Part shown: positions 24,322-36,169 of the stretch, in pieces | How the letters are laid out: each line of letters begins with the position of its first letter | Position numbering within the stretch: the first letter of the stretch is position 1 | Assembly (NCBI GenBank): GCA_964059195.1 | Contig: CAXKWD010000009.1 | Coordinates: 87,455,432 to 87,519,431 of the forward strand | Source of the DNA: Ectobius pallidus | Taxonomy: Eukaryota > Arthropoda > Insecta > Blattodea > Ectobiidae | Length of the DNA stretch: 64,000 nucleotides | Reading direction: 5' to 3' | Program-made: the position numbers and the translations under genes | The notes under the pieces: model-generated | What the model was told of the DNA's origin: nothing | What the model saw: only the letters and a program-made list of their open reading frames with translations | Database searches by the model: none

Positions 24322-25444
24322 CAGGGGAAGTCAACTACGTCTTGTGATGACGGTTGTGGAGCAAGAGCATGCGGATCCCTTGTGTGTGACGTCAGCAAGA
24401 GCGCACGGTAGTAGGGGTGTTTAGAGTACGCTAGATTTAGGTACTAGAGGACCTATTCACTTTAGCTCTGTGGGTAGAACAACTTCTGGTTGGAAATACG
24501 GAGCATTTTTCAAAGTTAATGCAAGATGCGATCCTGATAGTGTTCTCTCTGCAGAACATGTGTTAGTTCTGCAAAACATTCTTCTTCAGTTCGAATCGAG
24601 GTTTCAGGATTTGGAAAACCTTTCTCCAATATTTAAACTTTTTGCTACCCCATATTTAGTTAATGTCAAAGACGTTCCTTGCCCGTATCAGTTGGAACTG
24701 CTAAACTTACAATGCGACGATCTGTTAAAGGACAAATACGAACGTAAAGTGGTCTTGGGTAACTTTTACAGAAATTTCTCTGAAACCAGATTCCCGAAAC
24801 TTGCCGCACGAATATTATGTAATTTTGGATCGACATATGTGGCCGAACAATTTTTTTCACTAATGAAATGTGCAAAGCTCAAATCAAGAAGTACATTGTC
24901 AAATCACAACCTAAATGTAGTCTTCGATTAAATATTGCTCAAACATTACGTCCCAACATTGATAAACTTGTTAAAGAAAAAAGAGACAGGAAAGTCAGAA
25001 AATTGTTACTGTAATCTTGTATCATCTAAGGTGCAGACGAGCTTGTATGGTAATTAATTCAGTTCATTTTTTTAATTATTTTTATAGTAGTGAATTATGT
25101 TAATTCAAATGATAGTATTGTCTATTTTTGTCAAAGAACATAGATTTTGTGGAAAGGCAATTGTTCTCACAGAATAGAAAAATAGAATCATTTGTAATAT
25201 GTTAAACTACTGTGCTGTAATTAACCGATAAACTATCAAGAAAATCGATTGATGTTTCATTAACTCGGAAACACGTATTACGTAAGTTCTAACCCCCTAA
25301 ATTCCCCCTGCCCGCAATACTAATACCCCTCTCTTCCCCCCTGTTCACTGATGCCTACATTTCACATACTCCTCGCAGCGGTACAACGCGAGCAGTGAGA
25401 GCAGCAAGCAGTGACGTCACAGAGCAACCTTCTGTCTTCCCCTG
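24322..25444 (+). mobile_element. hAT transposon, degenerate, with perfect 8-bp duplication
   Basis: Ends CAGGGGAAGTCAAC and 'cttctgtcttcccctg' form short imperfect hAT-type inverted repeats. Both flanks are ctctagat (24314-24321 and 25445-25452). The 1123-bp interior holds the C-terminal part of a transposase (separate entry). It is too short for a complete hAT transposase and so cannot be autonomous. Confidence 0.9.
24560..25015 (+). pseudogene. hAT transposase C-terminal remnant (GTF2IRD2/ZBED-like)
   Basis: The plus-strand frame to 24931 ends in a segment with 'FPKLAARILCNFGSTYVAEQ' and a Phe-Phe-Ser-x-M-K-x2-K-x-K-x-R-S-x-L motif. This is the hAT C-terminal dimerisation region as found in GTF2IRD2- and ZBED-type proteins. 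The frame then shifts near 24920, and coding-like sequence (I-A-Q-T-L-R-P-N-I) continues in another frame to a TAA near 25013. The catalytic N-terminal two thirds are missing. The apparent ORF opens with GTG at 24470, so no real start codon is claimed. Confidence 0.8.
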
Positions 25445-25452
25445 CTCTAGAT

Positions 25453-26209
25453 GATCTATTCCAAAAGAAACCCAGGGTCCCCACCAACATGTTCTAAGGC
25501 CAAACCATGCCATGGATACGTTATCGACCCTATGGATGATCGACCCAGCTGTTTAACTAAGACTTCATTTTATTTCTTGCGAATTTTTTATTAATTATAT
25601 TATAACCTACTAATTACATATTTTAGTATCATCTAATATTAACGGAGAAACATTTTTGGCTGAAGCCATTGATAAAATTTTTAATGGTAAATTATCTGCA
25701 GAACATAATCCTCCCTCACCAAAACTAGCCAGAGAAATTTCCCGAAATAACATACAAATTACATTGACAATACTCTCGCCAAGAGTAACACGCTTCCTAT
25801 ATCTTCTTTGCTCGCATATTTGGAATATAGAAAATATACTGACCATAAAAATAATAAAAATTGAAGTGACACAATAATAATTCATCATGATGCCTAGGAG
25901 CTGAAATATGTTCTTCCGTCCCGTGTCCATTGCACGTTCATTTCTATAAGCCCTTTACAGCTAAACGGTGCACAGTATTTCATTAACCAGCACAGTATAT
26001 TTTGGAATATGAACTCTGACTCTTATTGCAACTTCTAGAAATTAGTTTTTACTATCAAAATATTAATGGTAGTTTTCATGAAAACTTAGGCCCATTTTCT
26101 AATTTTGATTTAATGTAAAAAGATTAATTTCGAAAAAAAGGTAAATTGTAATGTATATTAATTTACTAATTTATTCTTTTATCGAAAAAATTAAATTTCG
26201 AAACTAGTT
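25453..26209. other. no supported gene
   Basis: Two overlapping ORFs of 73 and 106 codons on opposite strands (25610-25930) have no motif or splice context and are treated as chance. Confidence 0.4.
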
Positions 26210-26760
26210 ATTACTTCCTCCACCCGTAGGTACTATAGGTAAGGGAAGTAAGTAGAGAAAGTAAGTTACTGTACTCGCTCCAGAAATTCAATGTCGCGAT
26301 TTCAACATTGCCGGTAGACGTTCTGAGTCCCATGAATGAAAAATATGCTGTGTGTATGTGTCTAGGTTAGATATCTTATGGGGTGTGACATTAAGATTGA
26401 CTTTTTCTTACTTTTAATGCCATGTTACATGAAGATAATTTAATATTTCACGATTTTCTCGAAAGCCAGTCTATCGATTTTGTTAAATTTTATAGGTGAT
26501 GTGCTTATACTAAGAACTTAATCTTTTACTGAAATGTTTTCTCAAAAATTATCTGAATGGTAATTATAAGCAAGTCACCATTCGTAGAAACTCTTGCATG
26601 GCGAACAATACAGCAGAATGTGACGTGGAGAAAGGTCTCATGCTTGGGACAGAGAAAGTTACGTGAGTGCATAAGTGCATAAGAGATTTTATTTGAGTTG
26701 TGTTTCTCTCGAGGATACGAGACGAAGTGTGGCAACGACTTTTTTTTTTTTTTTTTTTTT
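26210..26760. repeat. interspersed repeat of unknown class, copy 2
   Basis: Aligned by landmarks with 14045-14770, ending before a T-rich tract at 26740-26762. Confidence 0.65.
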
Positions 26761-26762
26761 TT

Positions 26763-27956
26763 CATTTTCTCATTTTTAAAGCCACATTACTTGAATCGAA
26801 TTTAATATTTCGCCATTATCTCGAAAACGGCTCCAAAGATTTTGTTTATATTTTCGACAGGAATTACACGGTGAACAAAATATATTATAATACATGCTAA
26901 GTTATATTATATATTTTAATATACTATACTGAAGCTACCATTTTTATTTGAAGCATTTTCCCCAATAAAATTTCTTAAGGGTGGTTAAAATCCCCTCAAA
27001 TGCCTTTCCTCTTCCACAGTTATTGCTATCTGAATACCGGAAGCCAAAAAAACTGAAAAATGAGAAGTAATTTTTATGATGTTAGTTTGTAAATAGAATA
27101 TCGGCAATCACATCCAATATATTAACGTAAAAGTACCAGAAATCAATGAAAGAAGACCGTGGAAAACTAATTTTCTCTGTAATTCACGAAACTCTACCAA
27201 TGACTCGTATATGCCTTAATTTCCGTGGTTCGGAATAAATTTCCAGAAGGAAATATGTATTCCGCATTGCTTCCACTTGTTTTAGAATTTGCTCCAAATA
27301 GGAACATAATCCTGTCTGAAAATACCTTGTTAATTAATTATGTGCTAGATACTACTGTTTTGCGTGGAATGACCCAGGGCCTTATACCAAATATTTTCCT
27401 CATAATTAAACAAAATTTGAAATACGAGAAGCTTCACATTCACATATCAAAAGTATTATCACAGGTTATATAATGTGATCGATCGTGAAATTATCTTAAG
27501 CGAATCCAGACCTTCAGTCAAAGGATTAAGAATGTAATGAATTATTAAAACCACGAAAATGAATAAAACACGTCTCTATTTGTGCCGTTACAAGCAAGAT
27601 AGCCTATCGATCAACCATCTCGCCATTGGCGATAGTCGCGACTTTTCATCAGCTTTTTTACTTTTATTAGGTTAGTCCCTTACTTTATCCAATATATCGT
27701 ACTATGAATATTGCATTTATTATTACACCAGATTTAAAATAATTTACCACACATTTAATTATGCATTATTTTCTTACCTTCTTTTCTCAAATGCAGCTTA
27801 CATACCCAATCTCTATGTACAGTATTAACACATAAATTCATAATGTATCCTTATGGATACAGTAGTTTATCTTAAATTTATAATACAATTGTAGGGAAAA
27901 TATTGAAGAAACATTCAAATCTCATATAACCTATATTACAGAATAAAGCACAAGAG
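26763..27956. other. no gene recognised
   Basis: An 82-codon plus-strand ORF at 27225-27473 lacks motifs or codon bias that would separate it from chance. Confidence 0.4.
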
Positions 27957-28208
27957 GTCCTTCGCCATGAGTCTATCTGTAGCACACTTGCCTTCCACCC
28001 TGGCGGTCCGGGTTCGACTCCCGGCTGGATAGTGGGGTTTTTCAGTAACGAAAAATCCCCGGGTTCAGGACTGGACATCGCCATAGGCTATATTAAAAAG
28101 TATTAAATGAAACTGGTGACTGATAGGCTATTCACAATAGACCTATTAAGGTCGCAGTGTTGAGAAGACGAAGGGCTTACAGTACCCCTCATTTATCTAA
28201 TCTAATCT
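27957..28208 (+). mobile_element. tRNA-derived SINE (family G)
   Basis: Plus-strand 'gtctatctgtagcacacttg' (A-box region) is followed by 'gtccgggttcgactcccggc' (B box). The body ends in the pentamer tail 'atctaatctaatctaa', typical of SINE tails. Confidence 0.8.
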
Positions 28209-29584
28209 AAGGCACAATAAATAAACAATGGGACTAAACAGTGTGTTAACCGTTTTCATTGCGGTCCGGTGTAGGTTTGTATATTGTGTGAAAAATTAAA
28301 CCTCGCGCATTTAAGGGTTAAAACTATGTTTTCATTGAGTTGTTTCTTATCAAAGAAGCTGCAGATGCGAAGATGTTTCAGTGCTCAGTGCTTGTGAATA
28401 TACATAAAAAAATACGTGTGATAAAATTATGATAAATACAAAATTATGTAAAATTATGACATAGACCAATGTTGAAATTCCAAATAATCTTATATTGGAT
28501 TGATCGCTGATTCATGAGCTAAGTAGTAACAAATTAATAATAAATTTTAAATGTAAATAAAACGAGATTATTTATCGACTGTTCTGCCTCTTCTGGACTG
28601 TCTGCTTGCGTCGTCATTTCCAAGTGACAATTCTAAACTTACAAGAAGAAGGGGTCAGTAGAGGTTAAACGCTTTAAATGAGGAACGATTAGACAGGAGT
28701 TGTGGTCTCTATGATAAGAGCAGCCTCTGCTCTTTGTTTTTCAGAGAGCTGTTTAATTAATTACTGCGAACATCAACCTACTATTATATTTGCTCTACGT
28801 GTTTCTGCGTATACTTTATTCAACGAATAACAGTATGTTATATGTATATATCAGGTGATTTAATTATTAACGTATGGATTAGCCTAATTCATTCCGAATG
28901 ACCAATGAAATGAAATGAAATTTAAATATTCAGCCAGTCGTTTTAACCTTCTTAAAAAAAAAAAGTCGGTAGCATTTAAGTCTTATTTTAACATTTGTAG
29001 CGATAAAATGAGAAGACAAATTCCGTCTTATGTTCTTTGAAACAGCTGAATTAATTTATTTCAGCTAAGCTCAACTCACTATTCAGCTTCAGTTTGTGTT
29101 TTTCACAGAAGAAAGAAATCCGTATTTTGAAGGAGTGAAAAATTAGTCGATATTTCCCGGCAGCTTTCAAGTACTGTCCATCAAAACCATGTGAAATAGC
29201 ATAATTTCTGTTTATTAGAATAAATATTCTAATAAATGAAATAGATTTACCTGCGAAAATTTATATAAATGCAGTATATTGTAATTGGTCGTAATTAAAA
29301 TTGAAAGGAATTTACTTTCTTCAGAATCCGGAAAATATTAGTGATACAGAAAAAAGACATATCTTTAATTTGTGCAAAAATTATATATACACACACATAT
29401 ACATATATACATTTTAATGTTTTTCTAATATTTATTGAATTATAATGAACTATAACATCTTAAGCTGACTCACAATACATTACGACTTTATGCTTACAGT
29501 TCATTCTGAGATGTAATTTTTGGCTTTAAACGTTATAGGCTAATCAGTGTTCTGATTGAATGTCTTCCTTGCATAAGCTGTTAG
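28209..29584. other. 1.4 kb without recognisable feature
   Basis: AT-rich; no ORF above chance length. Confidence 0.4.
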
Positions 29585-29650
29585 GGCTTAAGGGACGGAG
29601 TCAACCCCAGGGTCACAGTGCCACCAGAAGTATTAAGTCAACTGAACAAA
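29585..29650 (-). repeat. SINE family F body fragment
   Basis: 'gacggagtcaaccccagggt' and 'cagtgccaccagaag' are the reverse complement of the family F body at about 21560-21600. Confidence 0.65.
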
Positions 29651-31858
29651 AATATTGAAGTGAACTGGTGTAACTACCATCAGACGAGTTTTCTCCTTAT
29701 TACAACATTAGAAATTGTAAAAATTCTTCCTCAAACACCGTAAATGAAAATATAAATAATATTTCTACTTCTCCTTCCTGAAATCTGGTAATCCTCGTGG
29801 CATTATAAATTCCTTTAAAATATCATATCGGTAGTATTGGTACAGACTTCAGCAAATGCAGAAATATATCACGCTTTGCGCACATCATTATCAATTTGTT
29901 TCATTCACAAAAAAGTAACACAATTCTAACATTTTAATTTTTAAATTAAAAAAAACACAATTCAAAAATAATGAAGCAGGTTAACTCTGCTATTCATTTC
30001 TGCATGTAGAAACTACAACTCCCCCGCCATCTAGCGTTTTCTTTGTGAAATACCAGTTGCCTGTCATCTAGCGGCGACTATAACAAACTTACGGTCACTG
30101 AAAGCTGGTAGTTGTTGGCGTGCCGGAGAGATGGCGTGGCTTGTGTACTTTCATAAAATAGTAAAATATAACACCAAATGGAGACGAGGTACCAAAACCC
30201 GTAGATTCAGGTTCAAGCCCAGAAAGGTGACGACCTTAGTTATGTCACCAGAGAAATGTCGTATTTAATAATTATAGCTAACATGCATGCTAACAGCCTA
30301 TTATTTAAAAACTCAAGTGGAAAAATCTAATGGGCCACATTTACGCCTACATGATTTTTACCACCACCGATAGTCTTGTTATATTTGTAGTTTTTTTTTA
30401 ATATTTGCTATCTAGTAAGAAAAAAAAATCCTCAAGCAGGGCTGAGTCCCTTCATGAAATGAAGTTTAAAATTGTTAAGCTGTAGAATACATCCGAAATT
30501 TTTTAGATTTATTAAGCAGTAGAATTTAGCTTACAATTACTTCTAGAAAATATATTAGAAAATGCAAAATTGGAGCTGGGAAATACTTCACTAAATTTCA
30601 GGTAAATATGCAACGTTTCAACTTTTAAGAAATTGCTGCATTGACCACAGTATATAATTAAATAATAAAAAATGCAGATATAATTTAAATATCAATTTAT
30701 AAATATATGTAGACATATCGTTGTGATACCTGTACAATTTTCACGATGAAATGCCAATGTTCTGTCATTCTATGGGTTTGGGCCATTATTGACTGAATAG
30801 CATTTTTTAGTGTAAAGGTGCACTTCTGTCCGGATCTTGGTTACACCAAGGGCTCAAAATTAGCAAAGATTAATTAATTTACAAAAAGAATGGCGATAAA
30901 AGTTCATCTTGATTAAAAAGCAATTTTTGGTTGATTTTACTATAACATTTACTATAATAAACCAAATATCTGGTATATCCTTTCACAAAATATTTATAGA
31001 CTATAAACTTCTTCCTTGATCTTCATGTTGGTTGCTAGGATTCTACCTTTCAGCTAAAGACCGAAAAATAACATGGTTGAGGGCCGACCAATTTAGTGGA
31101 TACACAGAAGCTCTTGCTCGAGCTCTTATTGAAAAGTCACGTCCATATTCACGAATAGAAATGAGTTTTTGGTCAAAATTAAAAAATCTTTAAAAAAATA
31201 CCCAAAAACCCAGAGAAAAACCTTCAGAAAGGATAATATATTTTTACTAAATGTGAACCTGCCAGGGAAATCCGACCATAATTCAGAAAAATAAATGTTC
31301 TAATTAGAATGGATTCAACTTCAGCATACAATGCAGCGCATTCTAAAAAAGAAATTATACTCCTAGCTCAAAAACTGATTTTTTATGGTCTTTGAAATTT
31401 TATTGTTCAAAAAGTATAATTGATGGCTATTGATCTCCAAAGATTTAGACTTTTCAGTGTTCTGAACATCAGTTTCGCAATAATGTAATACCATGCTCAA
31501 AGTCTGTCACACACTAACAGAATGTCCAACCACATTACTACAGTGTAGTAAGTGTTTCTGCTGCCCGTATTTAACGTTTTTCACGAAAAGTAACAAAGAA
31601 AACATTAGGGCCTACGGACCAAGTTAAATTTCCGGGTGTGACATATGGATAGGTTCCTGATAGTGCAGACTATTTCAAACAAGAAAAACTATGGCTGGGA
31701 ATGCTGTCTTTATGATTGTTGTGATTATAGACTAGTAACAGAGTGAACTCCTAAAAATCGGAATTTTACACCCTGACAGTCGTTTTCATCTTTTACGGGG
31801 AAACGAGTTTAACGACTTATGGCCGGGTTTCCGTGGCAAAATCACAACAACAACAAAA
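29651..31858. other. 2.2 kb without recognisable gene
   Basis: Two 'catctagcg' motifs at about 30026 and 30064 resemble half of a CTCF-type site but are weak. 31820-31858 ends in a CAA-rich string that may be a retroelement tail. Confidence 0.4.
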
Positions 31859-31936
31859 TACGAGGGTCATTCAATAATTAAAGAGACAAACTGACCTGGA
31901 GAAAAAACAGTTTATTTTTACAAAACAATACTTTTC

Positions 31937-32179
31937 CTACTTTTCAACATAATCCCCATCAACATTTATGCACATGTCCCAACGGGTTACTAGCTTTTTT
32001 ATACCGGCTGCAAAGAACTCTTTGTCTTGGTGTCGGAGCCAATTTCCAACAAATATCTTGACATCCTCGTTATCCTGGAACTTCTTCCCACGTAATGCCT
32101 CCTTCAGTGGACCAAACAATTCGAGTTTCAAGTGAGGAAGTTGCAACTTCAACAGTCCGGCCAGAACGGTGTTCGTCAG
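31937..32179 (-). pseudogene. mariner transposase, C-terminal remnant
   Basis: The minus-strand frame contains L-F-G-P-L-K-E-A-L-R-G-K-K and, further on, W-L-R-x-Q-x-K-E-F-F-A-x-G-I-x-K-L. This is the conserved C-terminal end of mariner-family transposases, closing with G-D-Y-V-E-K at the stop. The upstream catalytic part with the first two acidic residues is absent, and the frame is entered through a deletion junction near 32170. Confidence 0.88.
32176..32179. repeat. 4-bp target-site duplication, left (TCAG)
   Basis: TCAG precedes the 5' LTR and is repeated at 41808-41811 after the 3' LTR. Confidence 0.9.
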
Positions 32180-33423
32180 TGATAGGATCATAACCATGGA
32201 TTAAACATGATTATAATCAGAACAGATAACATACATTATTGAGCATATTAAATAAGATTAGATACATCAAAGCATTGATAGTATTACAATTAAAGGTTAT
32301 AAGAAATAGATATTAAATGATAATAATTCCAGTAATTAAATAAATAAATAATATTGTAGTAACATTGCAGTAAGTTAAATTTCAAGTTAGCAAAACTTCA
32401 CATTATAACTCAGACGGAATTCAAGGAAAAACAGTGAGGGAAATACATTCTGCTATTCAACCACAGCAGGACACAAGAGACACTCATTGTAGAAAAGTGC
32501 ACTTGTATTGTGACAAAAACTTACAGAATAGAACTCAAGAACAGTCAAAAGAAGGTACTAAGAATTTTGAGTGGGAATAATATTTTGTATAGATGTTCCA
32601 AGAATCCTTGGGCGATAACGGGAACTGACTGAGCTGGGAAGCAATACTTCCTACTCGGAGCAGCATTGAGACGCTCAAATGAAGGTAACCAATGAGAGTA
32701 CATCTCTCATTGCAAAACAGGGTAAAATGCTCTAATAGTAGTTATTATTGGTTGTAGAAATAAGTGGAAAAAGATGACTTAAGGAACGAAGGACGCTGGA
32801 ATGCACGTGAGAGACGAACACTTCTACGAGATCCCTTCACCGAGATAGTCGGTGCAGGACATTTTTCCTCGCTTCTTGGCTTCAAAGTGCCAAGTGAAGC
32901 ACATTATATTTTATAAAGTCATAGTATCATATCAGGAGGATCCTGATACGGTACCAATAAATAATCATCAATAAGAACAGTTTGTAATAGGAATTGCGGT
33001 AGAACTAAATTACAGTTACTACCAAAGTAAATTCAGTGACACGTAAGTACTTGTGTTCGACGAAGCAAATTACAGACAGTATTAACACGTAACAATTGTA
33101 CGTCATTACTACATAAAATCCTCGATAGTAACTTCAATATTACGAGCGTTCTATCGTCCAGACATTCCGAACTCTTCACCCAATTTTCAAGTGATTAATT
33201 GCTGAAAACATTATTGAACAGAAATAAAACCTAATCATACCAGTAATCTTTTTTGACATTATTACTAGTATATCTATTGAACGAATAACCCTAAATCCCC
33301 CCAGATAAGATAGAGACACTCTGTTGCATCCACTGAGCTACCGTGGTCGGTCGTTTTGTGGTTCCCAGACACATCCTGGATAGTTAAAAGTAAGGGCTAA
33401 AAACCACACGGCGAACCGTTTCA
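32180..33423 (+). repeat. 5' LTR of the Ty3/gypsy-type element (1244 bp)
   Basis: Begins TGATAGGATCATAACC and ends ACCGTTTCA, the usual TG...CA limits. The 3' LTR has exactly the same length, and no difference was seen in the segments compared by eye. Inside are a TATA-like stretch (32905-32917), an 8-bp inverted repeat 'tatcagga/tcctgata' with a 3-nt loop (32930-32948), and AATAAA-type strings near 32953 and 33222 that could end the transcript. The near-identity of the LTRs implies a recent insertion. Confidence 0.95.
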
Positions 33424-33979
33424 TACTTGGCGCCGCAACTTAAGGGGCTTCGACCAATTAATTACGCCAAGATATTCAGCAAGTGCTTCATACTTGGCGC
33501 GCCATCGTAAGGGGCTAAAAAAGAGAGACAGATATAGGGTATAAAACAAAGATTAAAATACTAGTAAATTACGCCAAGATATTCAGCAAGTGCTTCATAC
33601 TTAACGCCATCTTAAGGGTCCAAAAAGATAGACTTAAAGTACACCAAATATTCAGTAAGTGATTAATACTAGTGCTGCAACGGAACAGTATTCAAGTAAA
33701 GTCAGCTTAACTTTGTGAGGGATAAAATCAAGAGGAGAATTCAGCCGGAACAAAGAAACTTAGGAGCGGGCAGAACAAGAGAGAAGACCGCGGGAAAAAC
33801 AAGAAAATCTTTGTAATTTTAATTAATAAGAGGGTATTGTTTATGTCATTAGAAATAAGAGTGTTTATATGTATTTGCATGCAGTGTTATGTTGCTGATA
33901 TATGTATGTACAAAGGTAAGAGAGCATGATTTTTTTACTCAGTGAATTCCAGTGCAGTGAATAAGGTTAGGGCCAGGTT
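33424..33979 (+). promoter_or_regulatory. leader with primer-binding site and PBS-like repeats
   Basis: Four nt after the LTR, 33428 starts TGGCGCCGCAACTTAAGGG, a plausible primer-binding site (TGGCGCC complements a tRNA ending GGCGCCA, as lysine tRNAs do). The module 'cgccaagatattcagcaagt' plus 'gcttcatactt' and a PBS-like string recurs at about 33464-33518 and 33566-33617, with a weaker copy near 33640-33675. The copies include bases that mimic the LTR end. Which copy primes reverse transcription is not certain, but position favours the first. Confidence 0.7.
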
Positions 33980-36169
33980 ATGTTAACACTACGTAACGGG
34001 AAAATAATAAAGCCTAAAATGGAAAACTCAGTAGATCAGGACAGTCAGGATTTGCTCACTAATAGTGAAATGGAAGTAATAAATAACGAACAGGGGGAAG
34101 TTATAAGTAGCCATGAGGAAAGAGAGATAAACGAAAGTAATCAGGAGCGGGCAAACAGAGACGAGCCATCAGCTCAAATAGATGAGGAAAATATAGAGAA
34201 TACAATGACAAGCCAGGTAAATATAGACGTAGGTATGCCGTCTTGGTTAGGGTCATTGATGGAACAAAATAGGAGATTAATGACTGAACAAAACGAGAAA
34301 TTAGCAGAACAAAACAGGGAATTAGCTAATAAAATAGATAAAAATTCCAAGGAAAATGGAGAGCAGAATAGGAAGTTAGCTAATAAAATAGATCATATTT
34401 CAACTGAACTAAAAAATGAACTTAAAAGATCAGTTGATAAACTTTCTGGGGATCTAAAGAAAAATGATGAAAAGATCGACAAATTAAGGGAAGAAAGTAC
34501 TATAAACAATGCTAGGTTAGATGGTAGAATTGATAAAGTACAAAATGAAATTGATCAGAATAAGAAAGAAATAACGGCTAAGTTTGTAAACAAAGATAGG
34601 GAAGTAGAGCAGAAACTTGCCAATACTATTGATACTGTTGATAAGAAGATAGAAACAAATAATAGTATTTTGCGAAGTGAGATTAGGGACCAGAATAAAA
34701 GCTTGGAAAATAATTTGGTAAAATCATTCTCAGCTGATATCGGAGAATTAAATGATAGATTCCAGGGACAAGTTAAGGAGATAGAAGTGAAATTGACGAA
34801 AGAAATTCAGAAAGTAGTAGGGGTACAAAATAGCATTACCAAAGAAATAAATAATTTTTCTGATAAGGTTGACAAAATGAGTAATGGCATTTCTTGTACG
34901 AGAATCGAGGCAAATGGCGGAGGAGTTTGTACTCCACCTATAAATTTTGCAAGTGCAAATATTTTGCAAAGTAATGAACGTCATAATGGAGAACCATTAG
35001 CTCCGAGCATTAGCCAAGATTCCGACATTACGCGAAGTGACGTAAGCCTTAGTAATCATGTTGTTCACCCGAGTACTAGTCAAAGTCATGTACACTTAAC
35101 TAATATTCTTGGAATTGAGTGGGCGTTACCGCGGTATAATGATGAAAATTTGTCTAATCCACATCAATTTATATCGGAAATGGAAACGTACTTTAAATTA
35201 AAAGGGATTCCAGAGGAATACAAAATGATATTAGTTCAAAAGGGTTTGATAGGTAAATGCAAGGATTGGTGTCAATTTGTCTTAGCTGAGGGAGTAAGTT
35301 ACCAAGAATTCCGAAAATTGTTTATGGAAAAATATTGGAGTCCAAGTAGGCAAATGAAGGCACGTACTGAATTATATGCGGGAAGCTACAATGATAAAGG
35401 TCATTTGACACTCACCGAATATTTCTTAAGACTCATCAGGATTGCGAAATCATTGCAAACTATGTTTTCTGAACAGGACGTACTGCAACTTTCTATGAAG
35501 CACTTTGGGCCCGAAATTCATAAATTATTAGCGGTAGCCAAACCAAATTCCTACGCAGAAATGTTGAGCCTATTAGCTGAATTTGAAGAAGGAAATCGTA
35601 GCGGAGGAAGACAGGAAAATTATGCGCGATATGACCAAGGAAATAAAGGTCTAAATCAGGGTGACAATGGGGCATATTCTTATGCAAGTAACAGAAATAA
35701 TGCTAGCCACTTTGATAATGCAGCAAGGCCTAGGCAAGATTTTAATGATAATCGGGAGAATCGACCCGGAAATAATGGGAGGAATAATCAAAACAATAAT
35801 TATTCACGGGAGAGAAATGACCGAGGCAATGGAACTAATAATAACAGAGGAAGTTACAGTCAACAAGGTCAGCGCAATAATAATCACGGTGACAGAACTG
35901 GGTCAAGACCGCAAAATGTATCTGTCAATCATATTGCGTTCCAAGAAACTGAGGTAGGGAATGCGGATAGGAATGCCAGATATGGGGAGTTAAGAGACGG
36001 AAGATATGTGCGATTTAGAGATAATGAAGGTAGTAATTGTGGACGTGTGCCAGAAACACGACAGGCTCTGAACCCTAATGCAAATGAATTTCACCGCACG
36101 CAAAATCACGCAACTGATTCTCAGAATGATTGCCCACAGAACGGAGATTTAAACGGAACAGAGATGTGA
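33980..36169 (+). CDS. gag: Gag polyprotein of Ty3/gypsy-type retrotransposon
   Basis: A 729-aa ORF opens with ATG after the leader. Residues about 90-305 are strongly heptad-like and rich in K, E, N and D (repeated 'NKID', 'EQNRKLANKI'), predicting a long coiled coil. Residues about 375-535 look like a retrotransposon capsid domain: I-x-W-x-L-P-x-Y, then N-P-x-Q-F-I-x-E-M-E-x-Y-F, and further on F-M-E-K-Y-W. From about 555 to 650 the chain is Asn/Arg/Gly-rich with many RGN-like strings. No CCHC zinc knuckle is visible, so the basic tail may replace it in RNA binding. The last 40 nt overlap pol in the -1 frame. The product should assemble virus-like particles in the cytoplasm. The reading frame is intact. 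Confidence 0.92.
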   Translation: MLTLRNGKIIKPKMENSVDQDSQDLLTNSEMEVINNEQGEVISSHEEREINESNQERANRDEPSAQIDEENIENTMTSQVNIDVGMPSWLGSLMEQNRRLMTEQNEKLAEQNRELANKIDKNSKENGEQNRKLANKIDHISTELKNELKRSVDKLSGDLKKNDEKIDKLREESTINNARLDGRIDKVQNEIDQNKKEITAKFVNKDREVEQKLANTIDTVDKKIETNNSILRSEIRDQNKSLENNLVKSFSADIGELNDRFQGQVKEIEVKLTKEIQKVVGVQNSITKEINNFSDKVDKMSNGISCTRIEANGGGVCTPPINFASANILQSNERHNGEPLAPSISQDSDITRSDVSLSNHVVHPSTSQSHVHLTNILGIEWALPRYNDENLSNPHQFISEMETYFKLKGIPEEYKMILVQKGLIGKCKDWCQFVLAEGVSYQEFRKLFMEKYWSPSRQMKARTELYAGSYNDKGHLTLTEYFLRLIRIAKSLQTMFSEQDVLQLSMKHFGPEIHKLLAVAKPNSYAEMLSLLAEFEEGNRSGGRQENYARYDQGNKGLNQGDNGAYSYASNRNNASHFDNAARPRQDFNDNRENRPGNNGRNNQNNNYSRERNDRGNGTNNNRGSYSQQGQRNNNHGDRTGSRPQNVSVNHIAFQETEVGNADRNARYGELRDGRYVRFRDNEGSNCGRVPETRQALNPNANEFHRTQNHATDSQNDCPQNGDLNGTEM

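Noticed and set aside
25610..25930. 106-codon minus-strand ORF with a hydrophobic segment
   Set aside because: No signal, motif or splice context; overlaps another chance ORF on the plus strand.
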